The position numbers were made by a program, and so were the translations under genes. A model generated the notes under the pieces. That model searched no databases. It saw nothing but the letters and a program-made list of their open reading frames with translations, and had not been told where the DNA came from. This document shows, piece after piece, positions 1-7,149 of a stretch of 18,360 bases of DNA; position 1 is the stretch's first letter, and each line of letters begins with the position of its first letter. The stretch is taken from NCBI GenBank assembly GCA_934675465.1, contig CAKUQM010000035.1, forward strand, positions 1-18,360, in the 5' to 3' direction. This DNA comes from an uncultured Erysipelotrichaceae bacterium (GTDB lineage: Bacteria > Bacillota_I > Bacilli_A > Erysipelotrichales > Erysipelotrichaceae).

Positions 1-2
1 GC

Positions 3-116
3 ATAAAAATTCGAGCAGAGGCAGACAAGTTCGGCGTTTTCGTGTATACTAATAAATATAGTGAAACAGGGGCCGTTTGTCAATGTTTTATGCCCCCGAA
101 AATTGCAGCATTATAA
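3..116 (+). CDS. C-terminal end of an unrecognised protein (runs off the left edge)
   Basis: A frame is open from the window edge for 37 codons and ends in TAA at 114-116; the tail reads ...GVFVYTNKYSETGAVCQCFMPPKIAAL. I do not recognise the family. The stop lies just ahead of the ATG of the phosphatase remnant at 130, and the AAAGGA ribosome binding site of that remnant overlaps it, as in a translationally coupled pair. The local sequence is richer in G and C than the chromosome to the right, which suggests accessory DNA. An open frame of this length is not rare by chance, so this is a weak call. Confidence 0.3.
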   Translation: MKIRAEADKFGVFVYTNKYSETGAVCQCFMPPKIAAL

Positions 117-129
117 AGGAAACTCTGGT

Positions 130-177
130 ATGATCAAAATACTTTTCGTTTGCCACGGCACTCCAGTTTTACTATAA
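130..177 (+). pseudogene. Truncated low-molecular-weight protein tyrosine phosphatase (first 10 residues)
   Basis: AAAGGA at 116-121 precedes an ATG at 130 with good spacing, and the frame reads MIKILFVCHG, the classic first strand and start of the CX5R active-site loop of low-molecular-weight protein tyrosine phosphatases (normally ...VCHGNICRSP...). After the glycine it diverges to TPVLL and stops at 175-177. The catalytic cysteine is present, but the arginine and everything downstream are gone. Either an insertion or deletion cut the gene exactly in the P-loop, or this short start is carried as part of a mobile sequence. The match covers only ten residues, so the family call rests on this one distinctive motif. 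Confidence 0.5.
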
Positions 178-342
178 TGCAGGGCTTTGCAAAGTAGGGC
201 AACACAGGGCAAAATGTGGCGGAAAACCGCATAAATACTACGGGTTAGACTACTAAGGCACATAGATGAAATGGGGATAAAGTCAAATGTGTGGGGAGAA
301 ATTCCTAGTAGTAATGGACTACTTAGGGATGAATATAGCTGA
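178..342. other. Non-coding G-rich stretch between phosphatase remnant and restriction gene
   Basis: About 165 bases with no convincing gene. The plus strand is unusually rich in G runs (agggc, ggggata, gtgggga) compared with the surrounding chromosome. A minus-strand frame across 111-353 and a 39-codon plus-strand frame at 287-406 are open, but neither has a recognisable motif or a good ribosome binding site, and both overlap better-supported features. Confidence 0.4.
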
Positions 343-380
343 TAAAACCACAATCGTTGGTAGGGATACCGGGATTGTGG
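343..380 (-). terminator. Hairpin terminator of the restriction-modification gene
   Basis: Read on the minus strand just after the stop codon at 389, the sequence forms an 8-bp perfect stem (CCACAATC at 348-355 on the plus strand with GATTGTGG at 373-380) around a 17-base loop that itself contains GGT/ACC arms. On the minus strand the stem is followed by TTTTATC. Position and T-run fit an intrinsic terminator for the gene ending at 389. The loop is long, so strength is uncertain. Confidence 0.55.
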
Positions 381-388
381 CTCTCGTT

Positions 389-3300
389 TTATCTAGTGGC
401 ACATAACTCTATATAAACCTTTGAAAGTTCTCTTTGAATTTTAGCTATTTTGATTTCATCATCTAGTCCAGAAGCTTTTTTTGCTAATTTACTTATTGTT
501 TTATGCAATGAATTTGTCTTATCGTACTCAGGAAGATAAAAATGTGATTTCTTTAGGCTGTAACCATTACTTTTAAAAGTATTTTGCATATATTGGATAA
601 CAATATCACTGTTAAGAATACCGGCTATAAAGTATGCTTCATCCTTACCAATGAATTTACCGGATGTTGTTCTTCCAATTATCATTGTATGCTTAACACA
701 AATTGATTGTTTGATTTCGCCCCAAGGAGTATTTGTTGGTTCAATTACTGTAGCACAGAATTTAGTATTGTCACGAGCTGCTACAATATAATTAGCAAAA
801 GTATATGGACCTATCTTTGATAGTGCGTAAAACTCTTCACCGCGATGCATCACCTTACTTTTTTCAGATTGACTATCGATTAAGTCCTGGTGATTCAAAA
901 GATAATCAAACAATTCTGGATTAGTGGTCATCATTTCCGATATTCCTATTGGTGCATCTGTATTATCTGCTGAGTATGGAAGAATACAATATTCATTTTC
1001 CAAACTACATTTGAAAGGTGTAAGTGAAGGTCCGGTAACAATAGGGTATATGTGTTCCGTAGGAAGTTCCCATCCGTTTTTTGGCATATCATCAACAACG
1101 TATTTTGAACGAGCAAATTTCTTGTTGCCAAATCTATAATGTGAAGATTTGCTAGATGTTCCTATACCTACAAGCATGTATAATTCTTGAGGAGTAAATT
1201 CTACGCCTGTTCTGTACTCATATGAAGAGTCACCTATTATTTTGCTAAAATCATGTACATCAGATAAATAAGAAAAAGCTGATGTTGTGTCAGACATTTG
1301 AGAGGCAATTTTCTTGCCAAAAACTAGGTGATTTTTCACTTTGTCAAATGAGGTTTCTTGGTTTAACACTATATCTGTAATTTTTTTTGTGCGGGAAATG
1401 GTAGTAACATTTATACCTTTTTTATAATCTACTTTTTTTCTTGAATAATAGTAAGTGTTAAAATCTTGCGATACAACAATATCTTCACAGGTAAATGGTT
1501 TCAGTGGTTTTTCCCATTTGTCAATTTTTTGTAAATAGAGTCTTTCTTTAGCCTCATAATCTAAATAAAAATATCTAAATTCTTCATATGAGTTTTGAGA
1601 CATAATACTATCGGGCATTAGAAAAGCAAGCACACCAGATTCTTTTAACCAGTTTGATGCAGATACATTTGATATAAGGGCACAAATATTTAGCTGTGTG
1701 CCACCGAAACGGCCCCTTGTAGAGAAAATATGTCTAACATTGCATAGTTCTTTGATTTTTGCTGCATAAGTTGAAGGTAAATGTTCCCATTTTACCCAAG
1801 GAGGATTGCCGACAATTAAATCAAATTTTTGCAATCTTGCTATTAACATGAAATTGGTTGCAATTCTAATCCAAATACCATCCCAGTTATTTTTGTGTAG
1901 TTCGATTAAGTCATTTGACATTGACTGTATGGCTGTAATTAAATCTTTTGAATTTTTCTCAGAATTGGATAGTTGACCAATAATCATTTCATAGAGAATT
2001 TTCGAGTTATTAGTCTTTACCGCGGTTTGTAAAGATGCCATTATTTTGCCGAAGTTCTTTTGTTCAACAAATCTTGAAGGCAATATTGCATCAAAAGATT
2101 TTTTGTTATTACTCACTGAATATTTATAGCAAGCAATGCCATCAACGTCTTCCTTTGTAGGTGCGATGGCTGAATCGCCTAAGTAAATTGGTATTTCTAT
2201 GTCTTTAACATCACCAAAAGGTCGAAGGGCTAGATAGTAACCTACTCTAGCAGATAAAACTGAAAGCGGATTTATATCGATCCCATATACGCTAGAAAGG
2301 ATTTTTTTCTTGAGTGATTCTTTCTGCTCATCTGAAAGATCGTATAAATTAACATTTCCCACTATATTTTTAATAAGTGCAATAATGAATGTCCCAGAAC
2401 CACAACATGGGTCAATTGCGTTCCAATTTTTATTTTGTTGGAGCTTTATTCCTTCGGATACAACGTAATCAGCAAGCCAAGCAGGAGTAAAATATTCGCC
2501 CATGGAATGACGAACTGCTTTTGGCATGATACTCATATATAAATCTTTGAATATATCAACAGGTTCATATGTGATTTCAAAAGAGAAGTTCGAGTATTCA
2601 TCAATACATGTGATTATTTTTATTATTGTTTCCCATAAGTCGGCATCCCATTGTTCCTTTGTTGAATACCACGAGAAAAAGTCTCCTTCTAACAGGTTAA
2701 TGATATTACTGCTTCTGTAGACATAACCATCTTCGAGGTTTTCTAAAAAGTTTTGAAGCTCTGCGGCAGTAACTTTTGTTAAGTCAGAATAACTCTTGGT
2801 AGAAGAATCGTATTCTAATTTGTCGATTACTTTACATGCAATGAGTTTAACTATAATTGCGTAAGCGGTCTGAAGTGCAAACAATGATTTATATTCTTTA
2901 ACAGGGTCAATGATATTATCTCTAAAAATAAGTGAAAGTTCGGCACGTCTTTTTTTAATATCATTTCCTTTTCCGTTATCATCGAATGATAAATGCATAA
3001 GACTTTCCCATTCGGCAAAGAGCATATTTGTTTTGTCTGTTGGATTGTTAATAAGCTTTGAATACAGTTCGCATGCAAGTTCTTTTGATATAGATTCTGT
3101 TTCACTATTTACTGCAAAATCTTTTAAAACATTTTCAGGAATGAATTTTTTACAATTGTTGGTTAATATTGCGCGAATGATTCTATCAATATCTTTTGCT
3201 TCAATGTTCTTAAATGCTGTGGATTCAATTTTATCGCCGTTAAAACCAAAATAGGATATTTTAATTCCGTCTGTTAGAATGGCATAATATTTAATGCCGT

Positions 3301-3673
3301 CATTAGTAAATAATGTTTGTAGGTAGTCTTTAACCTGACTTGTCGCAGTATCTTGGCCATTCTTTTTTTCTAATTTTGAATGTTTCTTATATTCAATAAT
3401 AAGATTATTTACTACGGCATCTAGTCTTCCTCTTCCAGAGGTGCGATTTTTTAATATACCGAAATCATGCGTAAGACCACCTTTAATAGGTGTTTCTTGG
3501 TTAAAATCAAGTTCAATACCTGTATGCAATCTAATAAAGTAATAAATCTGTCTTTGAAATGCTTCCGCTGTTTGCGCCTCAGTCTTTGCTGTCATAGCAT
3601 CTCTCATGATTGAGGTTCGCATTTCCTCAACATGAATCCAATAATCTCCATTTTTGAGCCATTCGCAATCCAT
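389..3673 (-). CDS. Single-chain restriction-modification enzyme (type IIG-like, N6-adenine methyltransferase)
   Basis: This 1094-residue protein would both methylate and cut DNA. Near the N terminus is a PD-(D/E)XK-type nuclease signature, GRLDAVVNNLIIEYKK, with D85, E94 and K96. A helical linker leads to the methyltransferase: motif X GEYFTP (about 392-397), AdoMet-binding motif I DPCCGSG (421-427), an acidic YGIDINP (463-469) and catalytic motif IV NPPW (623-626), the order of gamma-class N6-adenine enzymes of the Eco57I type. The last 300 or so residues probably form the target recognition domain. No separate hsdS or nuclease gene is visible, supporting the single-chain reading. I place the start at 3673 because AAGGAGG lies 8 bases upstream; the longer start at 3697 has no ribosome binding site. 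The frame is intact. It lies opposite in direction to its neighbours and between gene remnants, consistent with horizontal acquisition. The target sequence cannot be read from the protein. Confidence 0.88.
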   Translation of the reverse strand: MDCEWLKNGDYWIHVEEMRTSIMRDAMTAKTEAQTAEAFQRQIYYFIRLHTGIELDFNQETPIKGGLTHDFGILKNRTSGRGRLDAVVNNLIIEYKKHSKLEKKNGQDTATSQVKDYLQTLFTNDGIKYYAILTDGIKISYFGFNGDKIESTAFKNIEAKDIDRIIRAILTNNCKKFIPENVLKDFAVNSETESISKELACELYSKLINNPTDKTNMLFAEWESLMHLSFDDNGKGNDIKKRRAELSLIFRDNIIDPVKEYKSLFALQTAYAIIVKLIACKVIDKLEYDSSTKSYSDLTKVTAAELQNFLENLEDGYVYRSSNIINLLEGDFFSWYSTKEQWDADLWETIIKIITCIDEYSNFSFEITYEPVDIFKDLYMSIMPKAVRHSMGEYFTPAWLADYVVSEGIKLQQNKNWNAIDPCCGSGTFIIALIKNIVGNVNLYDLSDEQKESLKKKILSSVYGIDINPLSVLSARVGYYLALRPFGDVKDIEIPIYLGDSAIAPTKEDVDGIACYKYSVSNNKKSFDAILPSRFVEQKNFGKIMASLQTAVKTNNSKILYEMIIGQLSNSEKNSKDLITAIQSMSNDLIELHKNNWDGIWIRIATNFMLIARLQKFDLIVGNPPWVKWEHLPSTYAAKIKELCNVRHIFSTRGRFGGTQLNICALISNVSASNWLKESGVLAFLMPDSIMSQNSYEEFRYFYLDYEAKERLYLQKIDKWEKPLKPFTCEDIVVSQDFNTYYYSRKKVDYKKGINVTTISRTKKITDIVLNQETSFDKVKNHLVFGKKIASQMSDTTSAFSYLSDVHDFSKIIGDSSYEYRTGVEFTPQELYMLVGIGTSSKSSHYRFGNKKFARSKYVVDDMPKNGWELPTEHIYPIVTGPSLTPFKCSLENEYCILPYSADNTDAPIGISEMMTTNPELFDYLLNHQDLIDSQSEKSKVMHRGEEFYALSKIGPYTFANYIVAARDNTKFCATVIEPTNTPWGEIKQSICVKHTMIIGRTTSGKFIGKDEAYFIAGILNSDIVIQYMQNTFKSNGYSLKKSHFYLPEYDKTNSLHKTISKLAKKASGLDDEIKIAKIQRELSKVYIELCATR

Positions 3674-3687
3674 TTTTATGTCCTCCT

Positions 3688-3795
3688 TCATCCCCATGGT
3701 GGAGTAATTATCTCTGTTATTTTTTGCCCGGAGACCCTTGCCCCCTCACACACGTTTTTTCGCAAAATTGCATAGGGGGGGGATTCCGGTGTCTT
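3688..3795 (-). other. Open frame ahead of the restriction gene, no start codon
   Basis: On the minus strand 35 codons are open from just after a stop at 3796-3798 to a TGA at 3688-3690, 14 bases before the restriction gene's start. The tail reads ...ILRKNVCEGARVSGQKITEI and ends ITPPWG. There is no ATG in this frame; a GTG at 3753 could start 21 codons. It could be the end of a lost upstream gene or a leader peptide coupled to the restriction gene. A run of eight C on this strand lies inside it, and losing one C or gaining two would join it to an upstream ATG at 3802. I do not recognise the product. Confidence 0.25.
3741..3782. repeat. G/C-rich inverted repeat with a G8 tract
   Basis: CCCCCT at 3741-3746 pairs with AGGGGG at 3774-3779 around a loop containing a T6 run and CGCAAAA. 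The right arm is part of an uninterrupted run of eight G (3775-3782). This block stands out from the AT-rich DNA on both sides and lies between the divergently oriented restriction gene and AbiEii remnant. It may be an element boundary, a cos-like or replication structure, or a slippage-prone regulatory tract; the sequence alone does not decide. Confidence 0.4.
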
Positions 3796-3813
3796 TTAAC
3801 ATATTTTATATAA

Positions 3814-4537
3814 TATCATATTATATTAATAGCTATCTACGATAGCTCTCTTAAAAATAACATAACTATTAAAGGTGGTTTGGTCATGCAAAAGCTATCT
3901 AATGATGCTAGACGCATTACCCAAGATATTGACTTTGATTTTATACAACATTCTATATCCGATGAAAGTATTGAAATGTTTGTTAATAAGATAAACTGTA
4001 TTGACGGCTTAATGTTTTCGTTAAAGGGGAAACCCACAAAACTTAATCAAGAAAGTTATAACGGTAAGAGAATTTGTATTGGCTATTACTGATAAATACA
4101 ATTATTCTATCAGTTCTAAAGTTGATATAGGGGTTCATAATAATTTCAATCTCGAACAAGAGGATTGTTTTCTTGATATTTGTTTTCAAGATGACGCAAT
4201 AAAACTATTAATTAATTACAGAGAACAAATAATAGTGGAAAAACTAAAATCTTTATTGCGTTTTATGTCTAATAACACAAGATATAAAGATGTTTTTGAT
4301 ATTTGTTTTCTATTGGGAGATTGTGATGCTGGAATTCTTAAAAAGTATCTTAAGATTATTATTTATAGCGATAACACTATGCCTGTTAGCGATGATGAAG
4401 AATTGCTTAATCGTCTTGAAAAACTGTTTGAAAATGCTAAATATATGAGTAAACTAAATGCTTCAAATAAAAATTGGCTTGATATAAGTCCTGATGAAGC
4501 TGTTTCTGAAATACTAGAATATTTTAAGAATTTATAA
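3814..4537 (+). pseudogene. Decayed AbiEii-family nucleotidyltransferase toxin
   Basis: Two frames together encode an AbiEii/COG2253-type nucleotidyltransferase. The first, open from 3814, contains IKGGLVMQK then RRITQDIDFDF, the conserved GG...R-T-x-D-x-D nucleotidyltransferase core, and continues to YNGKRICI near 4078. The second, from 4079 to 4537, continues the family pattern with KVDIGVHNN, the EKLKSLL helix and RYKDVFDICFLL. A one-base gain (or two-base loss) around 4075-4080 separates them. The KGG motif lies upstream of the first possible ATG (3886), and a stop at 3811 blocks extension, so roughly 40 N-terminal residues including the start are lost. In AbiE systems this enzyme is the toxin, paired with an antitoxin encoded immediately upstream; here that position holds the G-rich hairpin and the restriction gene. 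A sequencing error could mimic the frameshift but not the missing start. Confidence 0.75.
3831..3847. repeat. Perfect 7-bp inverted repeat
   Basis: AGCTATC at 3831-3837 and GATAGCT at 3841-3847 flank the 3-base spacer TAC. It sits within the open frame of the AbiEii remnant, next to the AT-rich junction with the hairpin block. It could be a junction scar or coincidence; no T-run follows on either strand, so it is not a terminator. Confidence 0.35.
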
Positions 4538-4538
4538 T

Positions 4539-4566
4539 TTGGTGTAGGAATTTCTTCTTTTATTGT
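4539..4566 (+). promoter_or_regulatory. Weak candidate promoter for the SAF-vanZ-radC operon
   Basis: TTGGTG at 4539-4544 and TATTGT at 4561-4566 are separated by 16 bases and lie 30 bases before the first gene's start at 4595. Each hexamer deviates from consensus, so this is the best candidate in the gap rather than a firm call. Confidence 0.25.
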
Positions 4567-4594
4567 CAATAAAGATATGAAAGGAGAAAAAGAG

Positions 4595-5284
4595 ATGTCT
4601 AAGAAAAAGAAATTAATTATTCTTTTGAGTGTATTTGTGCTGTTGATTGGAGGAATGCTACTTTATTGTAGGAAAGAATTGGAACTTATTAAGGTGCCTG
4701 TAGCTACTTATTCACTGCGAAAGAGAGCTTTAATAGATGAATCAACTTACAAACTTATATCGGTTCCTAAAAGATACTTGAATAGTGAGGTTGTTGTAGA
4801 TAGGGAAGATCTAAATAACAAATGTGTACGTATTGATGGTTTTGTGCCCAAGGGTTCTTTCTTTTATAAGAGTGTATTAGACGATATAGGAAGCATTGAA
4901 GATAAGTTAACTTATGATTTAAGAGAAGATGAGGTTGCTTATGATATTAATATTAATGATTTAAAGGTTAATCAAGCTTATTTAAAAGAAGGCATGTATG
5001 TTGACATATATTTGACCATTAGTAAAGATAGGGTCTTAAGTGACTTATTAATAAGCAATGTAAGAATAATTGGCTTGTATGATTTGAATCATAAGAAGAT
5101 TCTTGATTTTGATAATAGCGCAGTCTTACAAAATATTACTTTAGCCTTACCTAATGATGCAGTTAGCTACATTAATAAGGCATTAGCGATAGGTAGCTTG
5201 AATGCGGTTATAGGCAAAGATTGTTACCAGGATGTTGGAAGTAAACTTAATGATGAATCAATGGTTTTTAATTATCTTAGATGA
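4595..5284 (+). CDS. Membrane-anchored SAF-domain protein, CpaB-like
   Basis: The 229-residue product starts with a lysine-rich stretch and one transmembrane segment (about residues 7-24), then a SAF-type domain (about 34-95) with the typical pattern VPVATYSL...LISVPKRYL...VRIDGFVPKGSFF, and an RcpC-like region where VNQAYLKEGMYVDIYLTI matches the G-x-x-VD segment. This is the layout of CpaB, a periplasmic or cell-surface assembly factor of Flp/Tad pili. No pilin, ATPase or secretin gene is in the window, so a pilus role is only family-based. I chose the ATG at 4595 because AAGGAG sits 8 bases upstream; the ATG at 4577 precedes that site. It leads a tight operon with vanZ (12-base gap), radC and a lipoprotein. 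Confidence 0.65.
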   Translation: MSKKKKLIILLSVFVLLIGGMLLYCRKELELIKVPVATYSLRKRALIDESTYKLISVPKRYLNSEVVVDREDLNNKCVRIDGFVPKGSFFYKSVLDDIGSIEDKLTYDLREDEVAYDININDLKVNQAYLKEGMYVDIYLTISKDRVLSDLLISNVRIIGLYDLNHKKILDFDNSAVLQNITLALPNDAVSYINKALAIGSLNAVIGKDCYQDVGSKLNDESMVFNYLR

Positions 5285-5296
5285 TATTATTATTGA

Positions 5297-5716
5297 ATGA
5301 AAAAGATTATAAAAACACTTTTATTTGTAAGCTGGCTTATCTTGATATATTTGTTATCAGCGGAAACAGGCGACCAATCAGGCAGTCTATCTAATGGTAT
5401 TTTATTAAGCATCGCGAAGCTGTTAAAGATAAGTGATACAAAGGCTTTTGTAGATACCTTTGGTTTCTTTATTCGTAAGTTAGCTCATTTTAGCGAATAT
5501 TTTATTTTATATATCTTAACCTATGAATGTTTCAAAGAATATAATTGTCAAAAGTTAATTGTTGTGTCTGTTCTATTTTGTGTTCTATATGCTTCGTTTG
5601 ATGAGTTTCATCAATTGTTTGTTGATGGTAGATGTGGTCAATTGAGTGATGTGGTGATTGATTCTTCTGGCAGTATTGTTTCATGTTTCTTATGGCGTCT
5701 TGTTTGTGAAAAATGA
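5297..5716 (+). CDS. VanZ-family membrane protein
   Basis: A 139-residue integral membrane protein with about four hydrophobic segments (near 5-22, 67-84, 93-112, 120-136). It carries the VanZ family landmarks in order: W-x-x-x-I-x-x-LS followed by a polar SGSLS stretch, RKLAHFSEY, and DEFHQLFVDGR...LSDVVIDSSGS. The family is named for a teicoplanin-resistance gene of vancomycin operons, but chromosomal members like this one are widespread and mostly uncharacterised; no van genes are present, so no resistance is implied. The ribosome binding site is weak, suggesting coupling to the gene 12 bases upstream. Its TGA overlaps the ATG of radC (ATGA), indicating co-translation. Confidence 0.8.
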   Translation: MKKIIKTLLFVSWLILIYLLSAETGDQSGSLSNGILLSIAKLLKISDTKAFVDTFGFFIRKLAHFSEYFILYILTYECFKEYNCQKLIVVSVLFCVLYASFDEFHQLFVDGRCGQLSDVVIDSSGSIVSCFLWRLVCEK

Positions 5717-6378
5717 ACGAATTATTACCTAGAGAAAAAGCTTTAAACTATGGGATTTCATCTTTAAACAATGATGAATTATTGGCACTGATATTAAAAT
5801 CAGCTTATCATAATTCAAATGTTTTAACATTATCTAATGACTTGATTAAAAAGGCTGGTGGTTTTAACAATCTCTTGTCTTTAGATTATGATGAACTAGT
5901 TGAAATTAAAGGGATTAAGAAGGCTAAGGCTTTGGAAATTTTAGCTATTTTGGAAATTTTCAAACGATTATCAAAAGTAGAAACTATTAAAGATAGTGAC
6001 TGTTCCATTAATCCTTTGATGCTGGTTGACTATATTAGATTTAATATTGGCTTTAAAGACCAAGAAGAATTCTTTTTGGTGTTGTTAAACAATAAAGGTA
6101 AGATAATCAAAGCCGAGAGCATGTATAGGGGTACTAGCGAATCATCTATGGTTGCAGTCAGTGAAATTTTAAGAAAAGCTTTGTTGTTGAAGACTAAGTA
6201 TGTGGTGGTGGCTCATAATCATCCAAGTGGTAATATTAATCCTTCTGATGCGGATAAAAGAATTACAAAGGCTATCTTTGATGGCTGTCGCCAGGTTGGA
6301 ATTATCTTTCTAGATCATTTGATAGTATCTGCTGATTCATATTTTAGTTTTAAAAGCCAGGGATTATTGTTAAAATAG
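5713..6378 (+). CDS. radC: RadC family JAB-domain protein
   Basis: The 221-residue protein has the normal RadC length and two-part layout. The N-terminal half has the LPREK start, the SxLxxxELLA segment and a helix-hairpin-helix DNA-binding unit (ELVEIKGIKKAKALEI, about 60-75). The C-terminal half is a JAB/MPN metalloprotease-like domain with the zinc motif AHNHPSGNINPSDAD (about 168-182) and an upstream glutamate in SEILRKALL. Metal ligands are intact. Despite the name, a role in DNA repair is not established; the biochemical activity is unknown. Translation starts at the ATGA overlap with vanZ. Confidence 0.92.
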   Translation: MNELLPREKALNYGISSLNNDELLALILKSAYHNSNVLTLSNDLIKKAGGFNNLLSLDYDELVEIKGIKKAKALEILAILEIFKRLSKVETIKDSDCSINPLMLVDYIRFNIGFKDQEEFFLVLLNNKGKIIKAESMYRGTSESSMVAVSEILRKALLLKTKYVVVAHNHPSGNINPSDADKRITKAIFDGCRQVGIIFLDHLIVSADSYFSFKSQGLLLK

Positions 6379-6383
6379 TCTAG

Positions 6384-7091
6384 ATGAAAAGACTATTTGT
6401 TGTTTTGTTGTTAGTGATGATGTGTGGCTGTGCTTCTAATAAAGATATCAATACTGAACTTGATAGTCTTTTAAGTGATGCAAATAAAATCGTATCCAAT
6501 CATCCTAATAATAGTCTTGAGTATTATGACTATTATCTTCCTAGCGATATGGGAGAGGTGAGCTTTGATCAAGAAAGTCTGGTTTTGAGTTATTTAGATA
6601 ACAAGATAGTTGTTAATATTAATATTAATGACATTGTCAATAATAAATATTATCCCGAACAATATTTAACTAATTCATCTTTGTTAGATCAAAACAAACT
6701 TGTTTATTCTAAGAGCGGCAAATATTTAACTATTAAGGATATAGAGAGGGATTATATATTAAATTTATATCAAAATAATGACTACTATGTTATTGAATTA
6801 ATCACAAGTGATTTAACTTATATCACTTCTTCTAAAGCTTATATAAAAGATATTGTAAAACATTTGTTTACGATTGCTAAGTCGGTTGACTTGGATGAAG
6901 AATTAATAATCGCTGATTATTCTGATAAGAATATTGTTGATTATAAGAAGAAACAAATAGATTTGTTTGATTCAACAAGACCTACTAGTGGTGATTTGAG
7001 TGAAATGCTTATTGGGGATGCAATTGTTGGTAATCAAGGCACAGATGATGATGTAAATCAAAGTGAAGAAGAAATAAATACTGAAGAATGA
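6384..7091 (+). CDS. Lipoprotein of unknown function
   Basis: The 235-residue protein starts MKRLFVVLLLVMMCGCASN: a short basic n-region, hydrophobic core and a lipobox-like end with cysteine 16 as the likely lipidated residue (M-C-G at -3 to -1 is slightly atypical). The mature part is rich in Asp, Asn and Tyr, and the last 15 residues are strongly acidic (DDDVNQSEEEINTEE). It should be anchored on the outer face of the membrane. I recognise no domain. It begins 5 bases after the radC stop with a weak ribosome binding site and closes the operon; its TGA lies in the terminator stem. Confidence 0.7.
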   Translation: MKRLFVVLLLVMMCGCASNKDINTELDSLLSDANKIVSNHPNNSLEYYDYYLPSDMGEVSFDQESLVLSYLDNKIVVNININDIVNNKYYPEQYLTNSSLLDQNKLVYSKSGKYLTIKDIERDYILNLYQNNDYYVIELITSDLTYITSSKAYIKDIVKHLFTIAKSVDLDEELIIADYSDKNIVDYKKKQIDLFDSTRPTSGDLSEMLIGDAIVGNQGTDDDVNQSEEEINTEE

Positions 7092-7112
7092 AACCGTTTG
7101 GTTTCATTTTTT
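7087..7112 (+). terminator. Intrinsic terminator after the radC operon
   Basis: AATGAAACC (7087-7095) and GGTTTCATT (7100-7108) form a perfect 9-bp stem with a GTTT loop, running into TTTTT. The stop codon of the lipoprotein gene lies inside the left arm. Confidence 0.9.
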
Positions 7113-7135
7113 ATGTTACAATAAATACATAGAAA

Positions 7136-7149
7136 GTGGGATATCCCAC
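7136..7149 (+). promoter_or_regulatory. 14-base perfect palindrome abutting a start codon
   Basis: GTGGGATATCCCAC is fully self-complementary and ends on the base before the ATG at 7150. As DNA it has the symmetry of a dimeric repressor site; as RNA it would fold into a 5-bp stem with an ATAT loop occupying the ribosome binding position. A TACAAT at 7117-7122 could be a -10 element just upstream, but no good -35 is visible. Confidence 0.5.

Noticed and set aside
111..353. 80-codon minus-strand frame
   Set aside because: It is antisense to the phosphatase remnant and lacks a ribosome binding site or domain; it may be a conserved by-product of a repeated mobile sequence, but I cannot show that it is translated.
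287..406. 39-codon plus-strand frame starting at ATG 287
   Set aside because: No ribosome binding site, no recognisable family, and it overlaps both the terminator and the end of the restriction gene.
3741..3782. Intrinsic terminator at the GC-rich hairpin
   Set aside because: Neither strand has a T-run directly after the stem, and no gene ends immediately before it.
4070..4092. Programmed frameshift in the AbiEii gene
   Set aside because: There is no clear slippery heptamer at the shift and the gene also lacks its start and N terminus, so decay is the simpler explanation.
1..4540. Complete insertion sequence or prophage
   Set aside because: No transposase, integrase, terminal repeats or target duplication could be found within the window; only remnants and hairpins are seen.
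5297..5716. Glycopeptide resistance locus suggested by VanZ
   Set aside because: No vanA/B, vanH, vanX or regulator genes are present; VanZ-family proteins are common outside resistance operons.
7089..7102. cre-like sequence TGAAACCGTTTGGT
   Set aside because: Fits the first part of the CcpA operator consensus but fails at the last two bases, and is fully explained as part of the terminator stem and loop.
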